Shown one piece after another: positions 1 to 7,346 of a stretch of DNA of 11,214 nt. Source of the DNA: Spirochaetales bacterium (GTDB lineage Bacteria; Spirochaetota; Spirochaetia; DSM-27196; PWMO01); NCBI GenBank assembly GCA_007123465.1, contig SKLB01000153.1, positions 1-11,214 of the forward strand. Reading direction: 5' to 3'. Below the pieces are notes generated by a model. It did not search any database and was not told the DNA's origin. It saw only the letters and a program-made list of their open reading frames with translations. Each line of letters opens with the position of its first letter. Position 1 is the stretch's first letter. The position numbers and the translations under genes were made by a program.

Positions 1-806
1 AAGGCGCTGATGGTGTCATAGTGGTAGTCGCCCTCGCGGTCGTACAGCAGCGCCTTGCGCTGAATGCTCTCTTCGGCAACCTCGAGTGAGACCTCTATCC
101 GGCTGCCTTGCGGCGGCGGGAAATGATCTGTACTGGTTTCTACCGCCAGCTGCAACGCGTTGAGCAGACTGCGGGCGTCGCCGTCGGCAATCGCGATCAG
201 GTGCTGCATAGCCTCTTCGGCAACGCTGACGCGCAGCGAGCCGTAGCCGCGAACCGGATCGGCCAGCGCCTGTTCGGCAACGCGGCGAAGCTCGCCGGCG
301 TCCAGCGGCCGCAGCTGAAATATCCGCGAGCGCGACACCAGTGCAGCATTGACTTCAAAAAAGGGATTCTCAGTGGTTGCGCCAATCAGGATAACGGTGC
401 CGTTCTCGACCCAGGGGAGAAGCGCATCCTGCTGCGCCTTGTTCCAGCGGTGTACTTCATCGACAAACAGGATAGTGCGCCTGTCGTGCAGCGCCATCTG
501 CTCGCGCGCGGCTGCGATCTCGGCGCGGACCTCTTTGACACCGCTGAGCACGGCGTTGAGCGAGGCAAAGCGGCCGCGGGTTTTGTTGGCGATTACCATC
601 GCCAGAGTGGTCTTGCCGGTGCCCGGGGGGCCGGCGAATATCAGCGACGAGAGCATGTCGGCCTGGATTGCGCGCCGCAGCAGGCGGCCCTGGCCCATGA
701 TGTGGTCCTGGCCAATGAACTCATCGAGCGTGCGCGGCCGCATGCGCGCGGCCAGCGGCTCGTTGGAGGGAGTGTTGGTGAAGAGGTTGTTGCGCTCCGC
801 GTTCAC
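1..806 (-). CDS. rarA: Replication-associated recombination protein A (RarA/MgsA family AAA+ ATPase), C-terminus beyond window
   Basis: RarA is a cytoplasmic clamp-loader-like AAA+ ATPase that acts at stalled replication forks. The visible 268 residues hold the AAA+ core. The family opening LAARMRPRTLDEFIGQ is at 18-33, Walker A GPPGTGKTT at 59-67, Walker B ILFVDEVHRWNKAQQ begins near 112, and the sensor-1 segment GATTENPFFEVNAALVSRSR follows. Near the left edge, QRKALLYDREGDYHYD is the conserved lead-in to the C-terminal lid and tetramerisation part. I chose GTG at 806 because it gives the N-terminal tail usual before the LAARMRP motif; the next candidate, ATG within that motif, would cut it. 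The gene starts 27 nt after the stop of the coiled-coil gene, in the same frame, and has no good Shine-Dalgarno sequence, so it probably depends on upstream translation. Family identity is secure. The start is likely but not proven. Confidence 0.94.
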   Translation of the reverse strand, partial: MNAERNNLFTNTPSNEPLAARMRPRTLDEFIGQDHIMGQGRLLRRAIQADMLSSLIFAGPPGTGKTTLAMVIANKTRGRFASLNAVLSGVKEVRAEIAAAREQMALHDRRTILFVDEVHRWNKAQQDALLPWVENGTVILIGATTENPFFEVNAALVSRSRIFQLRPLDAGELRRVAEQALADPVRGYGSLRVSVAEEAMQHLIAIADGDARSLLNALQLAVETSTDHFPPPQGSRIEVSLEVAEESIQRKALLYDREGDYHYDTISA

Positions 807-833
807 GTCGGGTCTGCGGCCTGCAGGGTAGGG

Positions 834-1967
834 CTACAGCTTGTCGAGCGGTCCGCGTTGCTTTTCCTGGCGAGCTTTCTCGGCTTCGGCGTCGGACATC
901 TCCTGCTGGTACTGTTGAACCATCCGCTGCTGCTCGGCGATCTTCTCTTCGAGTGTGCTGATTTTCTTCTGGTAGCCGGAAATCTTGCCCTCGAGTTCTT
1001 CGACTGTTATCGCTGCATGCAGCCGTTCGATCTGTTTCTCAAGCGCTGCAATCTCTTTCTGGAGCGTCTGCACCCGCGCTGCGGGCTCTGCTATTGCCTC
1101 CGGTGGCTGCTCGTCCTTCTTGAGCTCGGTCAGGTAGGTGTCGCCGGTCTGCTGGTAGACGCTTTCGAGGGTTGCCCGCAGCGATTCTATCTGTTGTTCC
1201 AGCTCGGAGACCCGGCGCAGCGGCTTCTTATCGGCTTCCAGTTCGGCCAGGTCGCTGTCGAGGGTGGCGCGCTCGTTTTCCAGATCGGTGATGAGACGCC
1301 GGATGCTGTCGATACGGGTATGGACTTCGTGATAGGGCTCCAGCGCCCGGGTCAGCGCCGGAGCGTCGAACTGGGTTACGAAGTTGCTCTCGGTGACTGA
1401 CTTGCCGGCCTTGCGCATCAGTCGCGGGGTATTCTGTTCCCGCGTGGTGCGCCGATTGCGCAGCAGGGCGATCTTGCCTTTGGCAACCATGCGATCGAGA
1501 AACGGTTTTTCCCCGGTCTCTTTTTCCAGATGGTCCAGCTGCTCATCGATGTCGCGAATGTCCTCCTGGTTCTTCACCAGGTCGGAAAACATATCGACAA
1601 ATTGCTGATCAACAAAGGGGTTCTGCTTGTAGACTTCGAAGGCCTGCTCACCGATCTGTTCGTACATCGGGGCCACACTCTGATCGAGCTCTTCAATCTC
1701 CAGCTGGTGCTTTTCGATCTCGTTTTCGATTTGCTGCTGGCGACTGACTATGGTATTGATCTTCTCGACATACCGCTTGTGGCCCTCGATCTCTGCCTCG
1801 ATTCGGCTGACCTCTTCCTTCTGGGCTACGAGCTTCTTCGAGCTGAGCCTGGCGGGCTCATTGGCCAGCAGGTGGCTTCCAATTGTGACGTAGTCTCGCG
1901 CGATCAGCGCGCGCTTCTGCTCCATTTCATCCTGGAGTCGATCGATCTTCTTCTTGTACGAGTCCAT
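834..1967 (-). CDS. Coiled-coil protein of unknown function, upstream of rarA
   Basis: This is a 377-residue, highly charged protein with no signal peptide or membrane helix, so it is probably cytoplasmic. Heptad-rich coiled coil covers roughly 1-25, 44-98 and 130-152, and again 215-272 and 296-370. The middle is different: a hydrophobic/aromatic stretch near 100-130 (YEQIGEQAFEVYKQNPFVDQ) and a strongly basic segment at about 159-190 with many Arg and Lys, which could bind nucleic acid or an acidic partner (inference). A Pro/Ala linker at 287-296 separates the last coil. ATG at 1967 is supported by AGAGGAG with 9 nt spacing. The gene lies 27 nt upstream of rarA on the same strand. I do not recognise the family. 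It resembles SMC/DUF-type coiled coils only in composition, so no function is assigned. A structural or scaffolding role linked to replication repair is possible from context alone. Confidence 0.85.
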   Translation of the reverse strand: MDSYKKKIDRLQDEMEQKRALIARDYVTIGSHLLANEPARLSSKKLVAQKEEVSRIEAEIEGHKRYVEKINTIVSRQQQIENEIEKHQLEIEELDQSVAPMYEQIGEQAFEVYKQNPFVDQQFVDMFSDLVKNQEDIRDIDEQLDHLEKETGEKPFLDRMVAKGKIALLRNRRTTREQNTPRLMRKAGKSVTESNFVTQFDAPALTRALEPYHEVHTRIDSIRRLITDLENERATLDSDLAELEADKKPLRRVSELEQQIESLRATLESVYQQTGDTYLTELKKDEQPPEAIAEPAARVQTLQKEIAALEKQIERLHAAITVEELEGKISGYQKKISTLEEKIAEQQRMVQQYQQEMSDAEAEKARQEKQRGPLDKL

Positions 1968-2117
1968 CTGGTCCGTCTCCTCTTGCGCAATACTATAACT
2001 TTACACCAAAAATGGTCGGTCGGCTACCGTGAGATCGAATTCTCGATGTCCGTCGCGGCTCTATGTTGGTATATTCGGGGTAAGTCTGGGATAGTATCAC
2101 CGTGCAAAGGAAGGCAG
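1968..2117. promoter_or_regulatory. Divergent spacer between the coiled-coil gene and msrB
   Basis: This 150-bp non-coding spacer must hold start signals for both flanking genes. The heptamer ATAGTAT occurs once facing each gene: at 2091-2097 on plus, about 20 nt before the msrB ATG, and at 1990-1996 on minus, about 22 nt before the coiled-coil ATG. Each contains TAGTAT, a plausible -10 element (4 of 6 to TATAAT), but I find no good -35 at 16-18 bp for either. A short inverted repeat, ATCGA-4 nt-TCGAT, lies at 2034-2047 around a GAATTC palindrome. The promoter calls here are tentative. Confidence 0.35.
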
Positions 2118-2519
2118 ATGGCCAAAAGCAATAAGATCAGCAAATCCGATCAGGAATGGCGCGCCCAACTGAGCGAGCCGCAGTACCGGGTCACGCGCAA
2201 GAAAGGCACCGAACGGCCGTTCAGCGGCGAGTATTACCACAACAGCGCAAGCGGGACCTACCGCTGCGTCTGTTGCGGCGCGCCGCTGTTCCGCTCCGAT
2301 GACAAGTTTGAATCGGGTTCGGGTTGGCCGAGTTTCACCCGCGCCTTCAACGGCGATGCCGTTGAAGAGCACGCGGACTCAAGCCTGGCGATGCAGCGCA
2401 CCGAAGTAGTCTGCTCGCGCTGTGATGCCCACCTGGGGCACGTGTTTTCGGACGGTCCGGCACCCACAGGGCTGCGCTACTGTATCAATTCGGTGGCACT
2501 GCAGTTCGAACCGGCGTGA
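2118..2519 (+). CDS. msrB: Peptide-methionine (R)-S-oxide reductase, zinc-binding MsrB
   Basis: MsrB repairs oxidised proteins by reducing methionine-R-sulfoxide, normally with thioredoxin as electron donor. At 133 residues it is a stand-alone single-domain MsrB with no signal peptide, hence cytoplasmic. All core motifs are present. The structural zinc is held by C50/C53 (CVCC) and C99/C102 (CSRC). GSGWPSF is at 67-73, HLGHVFSDGP at 105-114, and the catalytic cysteine is C122 in RYCINS. The usual resolving cysteine of the GCGWPSF motif is serine here (S68), so recycling must use another route. ATG at 2118 is chosen because it follows AAGGAAGG and places the family start (SDQEWRAQLSEPQYRVTRKKGTE) correctly; the open frame extends far upstream but without family similarity. 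The stop lies 5 nt from the convergent Lon-N-domain gene. Identity is secure. Confidence 0.96.
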   Translation: MAKSNKISKSDQEWRAQLSEPQYRVTRKKGTERPFSGEYYHNSASGTYRCVCCGAPLFRSDDKFESGSGWPSFTRAFNGDAVEEHADSSLAMQRTEVVCSRCDAHLGHVFSDGPAPTGLRYCINSVALQFEPA

Positions 2520-2524
2520 CAGAC

Positions 2525-3175
2525 TCAGTTCAGCAGGTGTTCGATGTTCTGGTGCGTGCCGATGACCCGCTGCGCCGCACGCGCCATGCGCCGACGGGCA
2601 ACCGCGCCGGCAAGCGTCTGTAGCACAATCGTCAGCCGCTCTACGGCTGACTGCAGCTCCAGCAGCTGCTGCCGCTGTTCCAGTGAGAACATCGCCGAGG
2701 CGGCGGCGACAAACGAGAGCTGCTGCGGGCTGAGATCGAGTAGCGCCTCGCGCTCGATGCTACCCCCGACAACAGCGGCGTAGAGCTCCAGCTGTTTGAC
2801 CGCATCGCGTGCCAGCTGCGCCAGTTCGTCGCGCCGGTCCAGGTCGCGATCTTCAAAGAGATCGACTGCAGCGCTGAACCACGGCTCGGAGGTGCTGTCT
2901 GTGGCGCGGGTGCGGAAACGATGCTCACCGACGCAGAGAATGTCCATGCTGCCGTCTTTGTAGCGCTTGATCACGCGTTCGATTCGTGCCGTGCATCCAA
3001 TGGTCCGCGTGCTTTCTTGCCCGGCGTAGATTACGCCAAACGGCGTATCGTGCTCGATGCACTCGGTAATCATCAGTTGATAGCGTTGCTCGAATATGTG
3101 CAACGGCAGCCGCGTCGACGGTAGAAGCACCAATCCAAGCGGAAACAGCGCTAATTGTTCTGCATTTTGCTCCAT
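2525..3175 (-). CDS. Lon N-terminal-like substrate-binding domain protein (no protease domain)
   Basis: This 216-residue protein matches the N-terminal (PUA-like) domain of Lon protease without the AAA+ or Ser-Lys protease domains. Diagnostic pieces are LALFPLGLVLLPSTRLPLHIFEQRY at about 8-32, PFGVIY at 45-50, and IGCTARIERVIKRYKDGSMDIL followed by GEHRFR at 59-88. The rest (about 105-216) is predicted mainly helical, with many Leu, Gln and Arg. Stand-alone proteins of this family are common in bacteria. Substrate or peptide binding is assumed from Lon, and no enzymatic role can be assigned. ATG at 3175 must be close to the true start because the domain begins immediately; a weak GGAAG sits directly before it. 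It lies 38 nt downstream of xth on the same strand and is probably the last gene of the long minus-strand operon. Confidence 0.88.
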   Translation of the reverse strand: MEQNAEQLALFPLGLVLLPSTRLPLHIFEQRYQLMITECIEHDTPFGVIYAGQESTRTIGCTARIERVIKRYKDGSMDILCVGEHRFRTRATDSTSEPWFSAAVDLFEDRDLDRRDELAQLARDAVKQLELYAAVVGGSIEREALLDLSPQQLSFVAAASAMFSLEQRQQLLELQSAVERLTIVLQTLAGAVARRRMARAAQRVIGTHQNIEHLLN

Positions 3176-3213
3176 ACTTCCACGCCAAACATACTAAAGA
3201 ATGACGCAAAAGG

Positions 3214-3999
3214 TTAGCTTTTTGCTGCAGGCGGCTGCAGATCCAGGCTGATGCTGACCGGGCAGTGATCCGAGCCGTAAACGTTGTGAAGGATATCTGC
3301 GTCGTGTACAGATGGCCGCAGCGCGGCGTTGACGCAGTGATAGTCAATCCGCCATCCGACGTTGTTCTGCCGGGCGTTGTGGCGGTACGACCACCAGCTG
3401 TAGCGCCGGGGTTCGGGATGCAAAAGACGAAAGGTATCCACATAGCCGGAAGCGGTAAAGCGGTCCATCCAGGCGCGTTCTTCGGGGAGATAGCCGGGGT
3501 TATTTTCGTTGGCAGCCGGATGTTCGAGATCGATGGGCTGGTGGGCTATGTTGTAGTCGCCGCATAAAACCAGGTGGCGTCCGCCGGCCACAATGCTGTC
3601 ACAGAGTGCCTTCATGGACTCGGCAAAGTCCAGCTTGTACTGCAGGCGCTTTCCGCCGTCCTGACTGTTGGGAAAGTAGGCGGTAATCAGAATAAACTGC
3701 GGGTATTCGAGCAGCAGTACACGGCCCTCGTTGTCAAAACGCGGCTGGCTCATGATGTCTACTGAAAGCGGCCGGCTCTTGCTGTACACCGCAACACCGC
3801 TGTAGCCTCTCTTCTGAGCGGCGGCCCAGTAGCTTCGATAGCCGGCCGGGCTGAGAATCTCCTCGCCAAGCTGCGATCGCTGTGCCCTGGTCTCCTGAAG
3901 GCATAGCATGTCGGGTTGCTCGCGCTGGAGAAACTCGAGCAATCCCTTGCCGGCGGCGGCACGCACGCCGTTGACGTTCCACGAGATGATGCGGGTCAC
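3214..3999 (-). CDS. xth: Exodeoxyribonuclease III / AP endonuclease (Xth family)
   Basis: This is a base-excision-repair enzyme that nicks DNA 5' of abasic sites and has 3'-5' exonuclease and 3'-phosphatase activity. At 261 residues it is near full family length. Active-site residues of the endonuclease/exonuclease/phosphatase fold are all visible: N8 (WNVNG), metal ligand E36 (LQETR), Y108 (TAYFPNSQ), D148 and N150 (GDYNIAH), W216/D219 (GWRIDY), and the D244-H245 pair in YGSDHCPV. The start is GTG at 3999, overlapping the stop of the ABC-F gene (GTGA), with GGAG 8 nt upstream inside the ABC-F reading frame, which indicates translational coupling. It sits between the ABC-F gene and the Lon-N-domain gene. 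Family assignment is secure. Whether exonuclease or AP endonuclease activity dominates cannot be read from sequence. Confidence 0.95.
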   Translation of the reverse strand: MTRIISWNVNGVRAAAGKGLLEFLQREQPDMLCLQETRAQRSQLGEEILSPAGYRSYWAAAQKRGYSGVAVYSKSRPLSVDIMSQPRFDNEGRVLLLEYPQFILITAYFPNSQDGGKRLQYKLDFAESMKALCDSIVAGGRHLVLCGDYNIAHQPIDLEHPAANENNPGYLPEERAWMDRFTASGYVDTFRLLHPEPRRYSWWSYRHNARQNNVGWRIDYHCVNAALRPSVHDADILHNVYGSDHCPVSISLDLQPPAAKS

Positions 4000-5984
4000 T
4001 GTTGACTCTCCATCGCGGCGCGGTCACTCTCGAGCTCTTCCCACAGCGCCGACAGCCGCTGCTGTTCGCCGCGCACCTCTTGGAGCTGGCGCTGCAGCTC
4101 CTGCATCCGCTCTCCATCGCGATAGCTCTCCGGCAGCGCCATCTGCTGCTCGATATCGCTGTGTCGTTGCTCGTTGGTCTCGATCTGCTGCATGAGCTGC
4201 AGCTCCTCGCGTTCTATGACCCGCAGGCGGTTTCTGCGTGCTCTGCGCTGCTGCTGATGCTGCTGATTGCTTCTCGGGTCGGGTTGCCCCTCGGCGTCGG
4301 CCTGCCGCGCAGGCGTCTTACCGGCGTCATGGGAATCGGAATCCTGCGGCGCATCGTCCGGGCTGCTGGTGCGGTGGCGGTAGTAGGCGTAGTCGCCGGG
4401 ATAATCAGTCACTACCGAGAACTGCTGTCTTGCCGGGCGTGCTATTTCTACAACCCGGTCGGCCAGTCCGTCCAGGAAGTGGCGGTCGTGCGACACAAAC
4501 ACGACCGTACCCTCGTAGCTGGAGAGGGCATCGAGCAGTACATCCTTGGAAAACATGTCGAGATGGTTGGTGGGCTCGTCGAGAACCAGCAGATTGGCCG
4601 GTCGTACCAGCATGCGCAACAGACTGACACGGCTGGTCTCACCGCCGCTGAGCACACCAACCGGTTTATGAATATCGTCACCGCGGAACAGAAAGGCGCC
4701 GAGCAGATCGCGCACGCGTGGCAGCAGCGCCGAATCGGCGGCAGCTTCAATAGTCTGAACAACGCTGGCATCTGGATCCATCTGCAGGCTCTGTTCCTCG
4801 CTGAAATAGCTCAGCGATACGTTGCTGCCGTAGCGCAGACTGCCCTGATAGTCGCGGTCAACCGAGGCAACAATGCGCAGCAGCGTCGATTTGCCGGCGC
4901 CGTTGGGTCCCACAACCGCAACCTTGTTGCCGCGCTGGATAGTCAATGACACGTTACTGAGAACCGGGGTATCGCCGTAGCTGCGGCTGACGGCTTCGAG
5001 CGTCAGCACCTGATCGCCGCTGCGCCTGGGCTTGGGGAACGAGAAATGGATACGCTTCATCGAGTCCGGTATCACGATACGCTCGAGCTTCTCCAGCTGC
5101 TTGATGCGACTCTGCACCATCTGCGCCTTGGAGGCGTTATAGCGGAAGCGTCGGATGAAGTCCTCGGTCCGTGCAATCTCGAGCTGCTGCTGATCGAAGC
5201 GCTGCTGGAGGTCGGCGAGCTCTTTGCTGCGCAGCGCTTCGTAGCGCGAGTAGTTGCCGCGGAAGCGCTTGATCTCGCCGAGGAACAGCTCCAGCACTTC
5301 GGATACGGTAGTATCGAGGAAGTGGCGATCGTGAGACACCAGCACAAAGCCACCGGCGTAATTGAGCAGGAAGCTCTCCAGCCACTCGCGGGCCTCCAGG
5401 TCGAGGTAGTTGGTCGGTTCGTCCAGCAGCAGCAGGTCCGGCTGCGCCAGCAGTACCTTTGCCAGGGCGATGCGCATCTGCCAGCCCGAGGAAAACTCGC
5501 TCACGTCGCGGCTGAAATCCTCGCGCGCAAATCCCAGTCCGGTGAGCACCAGATCAATGCTGGCCTGGCGTTGGTAGTAGTTGGCGTGTTCAATTCGCTC
5601 CTGCAGCACGTGCAGTTTCTCGAGCAGTCTGGTCTGTTGCGGGCCCGCTTCGGTAAGGGCAATTTTGTCCGCGATGTGCTGCTGCTGTGCAACCGCGTCG
5701 TGCAGCGGGGCAAACGCCAGCTCGGCTTCATCGTAGAGACAGCGGTCGCGGTGTAGCAGTCCCGACTGCGGCAGATAACCCACCTCGCAGCCTTTGGTAC
5801 GGGTGACCGTGCCGACATCGGGGCTGCTGCGGCCGGCAATCAGACGCAGCAGCGTGGTCTTCCCGCTGCCGTTGGCGCCGGTCAGCGCTATACGGCAGTT
5901 GTCATCCAGGCTCAGGTTGATGTTGCAGAGTACATCGTGGTCAGCGTAGGAAACGCCGACCGATGCAAGGCTTGCTACCGTCAT
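3996..5984 (-). CDS. ABC-F family duplicated ATP-binding protein (translation factor type)
   Basis: ABC-F proteins are soluble twin-ATPase proteins that act on ribosomes, and some give antibiotic resistance. This 662-residue protein has no membrane helices. ATPase domain 1 has Walker A GANGSGKTT at 36-44, signature FSSGWQMR at 164-171, Walker B LLLLDEPTN near 184-192 and the H-loop SHDRHF at 217-222. The charged inter-domain linker at about 243-320 is the P-site-tRNA-interaction region. Domain 2 has Walker A GPNGAGKST at 359-367, signature LSGGETSR at 445-452 and LVLDEPTNHLD at 466-476. A polar linker (about 535-575) and a Gln/Glu/Arg-rich coiled coil (about 576-662) follow, as in Uup/YdiF-like members. 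Signature 1 is unusual: SSGW replaces the SGGW expected in this family. It starts 15 nt after the lipoprotein stop and lacks a Shine-Dalgarno sequence. The short linker fits a housekeeping member better than a resistance factor (inference). Confidence 0.94.
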   Translation of the reverse strand: MTVASLASVGVSYADHDVLCNINLSLDDNCRIALTGANGSGKTTLLRLIAGRSSPDVGTVTRTKGCEVGYLPQSGLLHRDRCLYDEAELAFAPLHDAVAQQQHIADKIALTEAGPQQTRLLEKLHVLQERIEHANYYQRQASIDLVLTGLGFAREDFSRDVSEFSSGWQMRIALAKVLLAQPDLLLLDEPTNYLDLEAREWLESFLLNYAGGFVLVSHDRHFLDTTVSEVLELFLGEIKRFRGNYSRYEALRSKELADLQQRFDQQQLEIARTEDFIRRFRYNASKAQMVQSRIKQLEKLERIVIPDSMKRIHFSFPKPRRSGDQVLTLEAVSRSYGDTPVLSNVSLTIQRGNKVAVVGPNGAGKSTLLRIVASVDRDYQGSLRYGSNVSLSYFSEEQSLQMDPDASVVQTIEAAADSALLPRVRDLLGAFLFRGDDIHKPVGVLSGGETSRVSLLRMLVRPANLLVLDEPTNHLDMFSKDVLLDALSSYEGTVVFVSHDRHFLDGLADRVVEIARPARQQFSVVTDYPGDYAYYRHRTSSPDDAPQDSDSHDAGKTPARQADAEGQPDPRSNQQHQQQRRARRNRLRVIEREELQLMQQIETNEQRHSDIEQQMALPESYRDGERMQELQRQLQEVRGEQQRLSALWEELESDRAAMESQQ
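4008..4011 (-). promoter_or_regulatory. Ribosome binding site for xth, inside the ABC-F gene
   Basis: GGAG lies 8 nt before the GTG start of xth and within the last codons of the upstream ABC-F gene. With the GTGA overlap it supports the GTG as the true start and coupling of xth to translation of the ATPase. Confidence 0.6.
4249..4266 (-). repeat. CAG trinucleotide tract in the ABC-F C-terminal extension
   Basis: Six codons read (CAG)2-CAT-(CAG)3 on the coding strand and encode QQHQQQ just before the C-terminal coiled coil. A short uninterrupted triplet tract like this can change length by slippage without breaking the frame. It is a minor feature. Confidence 0.5.
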
Positions 5985-5999
5985 AGCAGATGCTGCTGA

Positions 6000-7307
6000 C
6001 TAGTCCGTTGCCGGGTCTTCTGTGTGCGAGGTTCTGAAGAACGCCACAATTGCCGAGGCTCCGGCGGACGAAGCAACGTTGCGCGTGACGTTCTGCTGCG
6101 GCAGATGCGTCAGGCGGATTCCATCGTCGAGCTGGTTGTAGAGGAAGTGCACCGGCTGCTGCAGGCCGTCAAAGCGGAACGATATTACGCCGTCAAACGC
6201 TCCGCGCAGCTGTGATCCCAGGAAGACAGCAAACTCGAGCGAACCGCTGTTTCCCGCGCCACGAGGTATTACGGTTGGAACCAGGCTGCCATATCTCGAC
6301 CAGCCGAATCTGCCATCCTGCTGCAGAGCAATAGTGCCGTAGGCTGAGCTCTGCCACAGGTTGCCACGTTCCAGAAGCGCTGCCAGCAGTTGATCGCGCC
6401 GCTCGATTTCGCCGGCGCGCAGTTCTTCGATATCCTGCTCGATGATCTCGAGATCCACCGATTGGGTCTGGTTCTCGTAGATATACTGAATAGTGATCGC
6501 GGACTCACTGCGCAGCGAGATCTGCAGCGAGCTGCCTACAGCAGCGTACTGACGCGCCGAGCTGCGCGTTATTTCGTTGTACTCAAAATCTACTCTACGA
6601 TCCGGCAGCACCAGCCTGAGGCGGTTCTCATCGGGCTTCGGGAACAGTCCGTGCTCCGCTCTCAAGCGGCTGAGGTCGATTGTGTTGTTCTGAATCATCT
6701 GCGCGTACGAGCTGGGACGCCACACGTTCTCCAGCAATGCACGCACCACCGGATCCTGGATGTCCTCGGAGGCAATCGGGGCGGGATCTCCGCTGTCGGA
6801 AAACACCGTAAGGTAGTAGCCGAAGACCCAGCCGCTGGTGCCGTCCTCGGTCAGAACTCGGTACCAGTGAGCCACCAATCCGCTCTCATCGTGCGGTTCA
6901 GCGCTGCGTTCAATGACCTTAGTCTCCTCGCCGAAGCGCAGCCGGTAGATAATACGCGAGCTGCGATCGAGTTGCTCGCGAACCGGCAGCGCTCTGCGCT
7001 CGGAGCGAACGTAGAGATCGGCAGTCTCCTCGTAGCTCCGGGCGAATTCTGCAGCTTGACTGCGCGATTCAAAGAACTTCACGCGCCACTGCGGCAGCTG
7101 GTAGGCGCTTTCATCGGGCAGCCTGAAAATGTAGCTGGAGCGAGTAGTGGAGATTTCGGTTATCGGCACGATCTGTCCGGCTTCGAGGGCCTCGCTATCG
7201 GGCCACAGGATGACTCCGTAGCCAGCCTCGCGACTGCCGCAGCCGGCAAGCAGAGCCAGCGCCAGCACGGCGCAAAAGATGAATCGACTGGTCTTTGAAT
7301 GCTTCAT
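6000..7307 (-). CDS. Predicted lipoprotein with SH3-like domain(s)
   Basis: This is a 435-residue exported lipoprotein. MKHSKTSR forms the n-region, FIFCAVLALALLAG the hydrophobic core, and LAGC the lipobox with lipidated C23. An SH3b-like segment lies at about 115-168: SRIIYRLRFGEETKV, then WYRVLTEDGTSGWVFGYYL, the pattern of cell-wall or bacterial SH3 folds. The preceding region (about 29-110, GYGVILWPDSEALEAGQIVPI) may be a second related fold. The rest looks beta-rich, with aromatic strands near 238-290 and 320-390. ATG at 7307 is preferred because it gives a normal signal peptide; an in-frame ATG at 7331 would add eight residues. Neither has a Shine-Dalgarno sequence. It sits 39 nt after the LPP20-like gene and 15 nt before the ABC-F gene. 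Surface or periplasmic location is well supported; the ligand is unknown. Confidence 0.82.
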   Translation of the reverse strand: MKHSKTSRFIFCAVLALALLAGCGSREAGYGVILWPDSEALEAGQIVPITEISTTRSSYIFRLPDESAYQLPQWRVKFFESRSQAAEFARSYEETADLYVRSERRALPVREQLDRSSRIIYRLRFGEETKVIERSAEPHDESGLVAHWYRVLTEDGTSGWVFGYYLTVFSDSGDPAPIASEDIQDPVVRALLENVWRPSSYAQMIQNNTIDLSRLRAEHGLFPKPDENRLRLVLPDRRVDFEYNEITRSSARQYAAVGSSLQISLRSESAITIQYIYENQTQSVDLEIIEQDIEELRAGEIERRDQLLAALLERGNLWQSSAYGTIALQQDGRFGWSRYGSLVPTVIPRGAGNSGSLEFAVFLGSQLRGAFDGVISFRFDGLQQPVHFLYNQLDDGIRLTHLPQQNVTRNVASSAGASAIVAFFRTSHTEDPATD

Positions 7308-7346
7308 AGTTAGTAGATCAAATTTGAGCATATTGAAGCGGCAGAG

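Noticed and set aside
108..1400. 430-aa plus-strand open frame opposite rarA and the coiled-coil gene
   Set aside because: It spans two real minus-strand genes and their gap, and its composition is the low-complexity Leu/Val/Gly pattern expected from the antisense of coiled-coil codons. No domain is visible.
2034..2047. ATCGA/TCGAT inverted repeat as an operator for msrB
   Set aside because: Only 5-bp arms; expected by chance in a spacer of this size and not aligned with a good promoter.
3206..3225. Hairpin GCAAAAG...CTTTTTGC after xth as a terminator
   Set aside because: Stem is AT-rich with a bulge, contains the xth stop codon and no G/C-rich core followed by a U-run; readthrough into the next gene is more likely.
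4002..4949. 315-aa plus-strand open frame opposite the ABC-F gene
   Set aside because: Antisense shadow of conserved ATPase codons; no motif and no start signals.
6390..7298. 302-aa plus-strand open frame opposite the SH3 lipoprotein
   Set aside because: GC-rich antisense frame; the minus strand has a signal peptide, lipobox and SH3-like motif.
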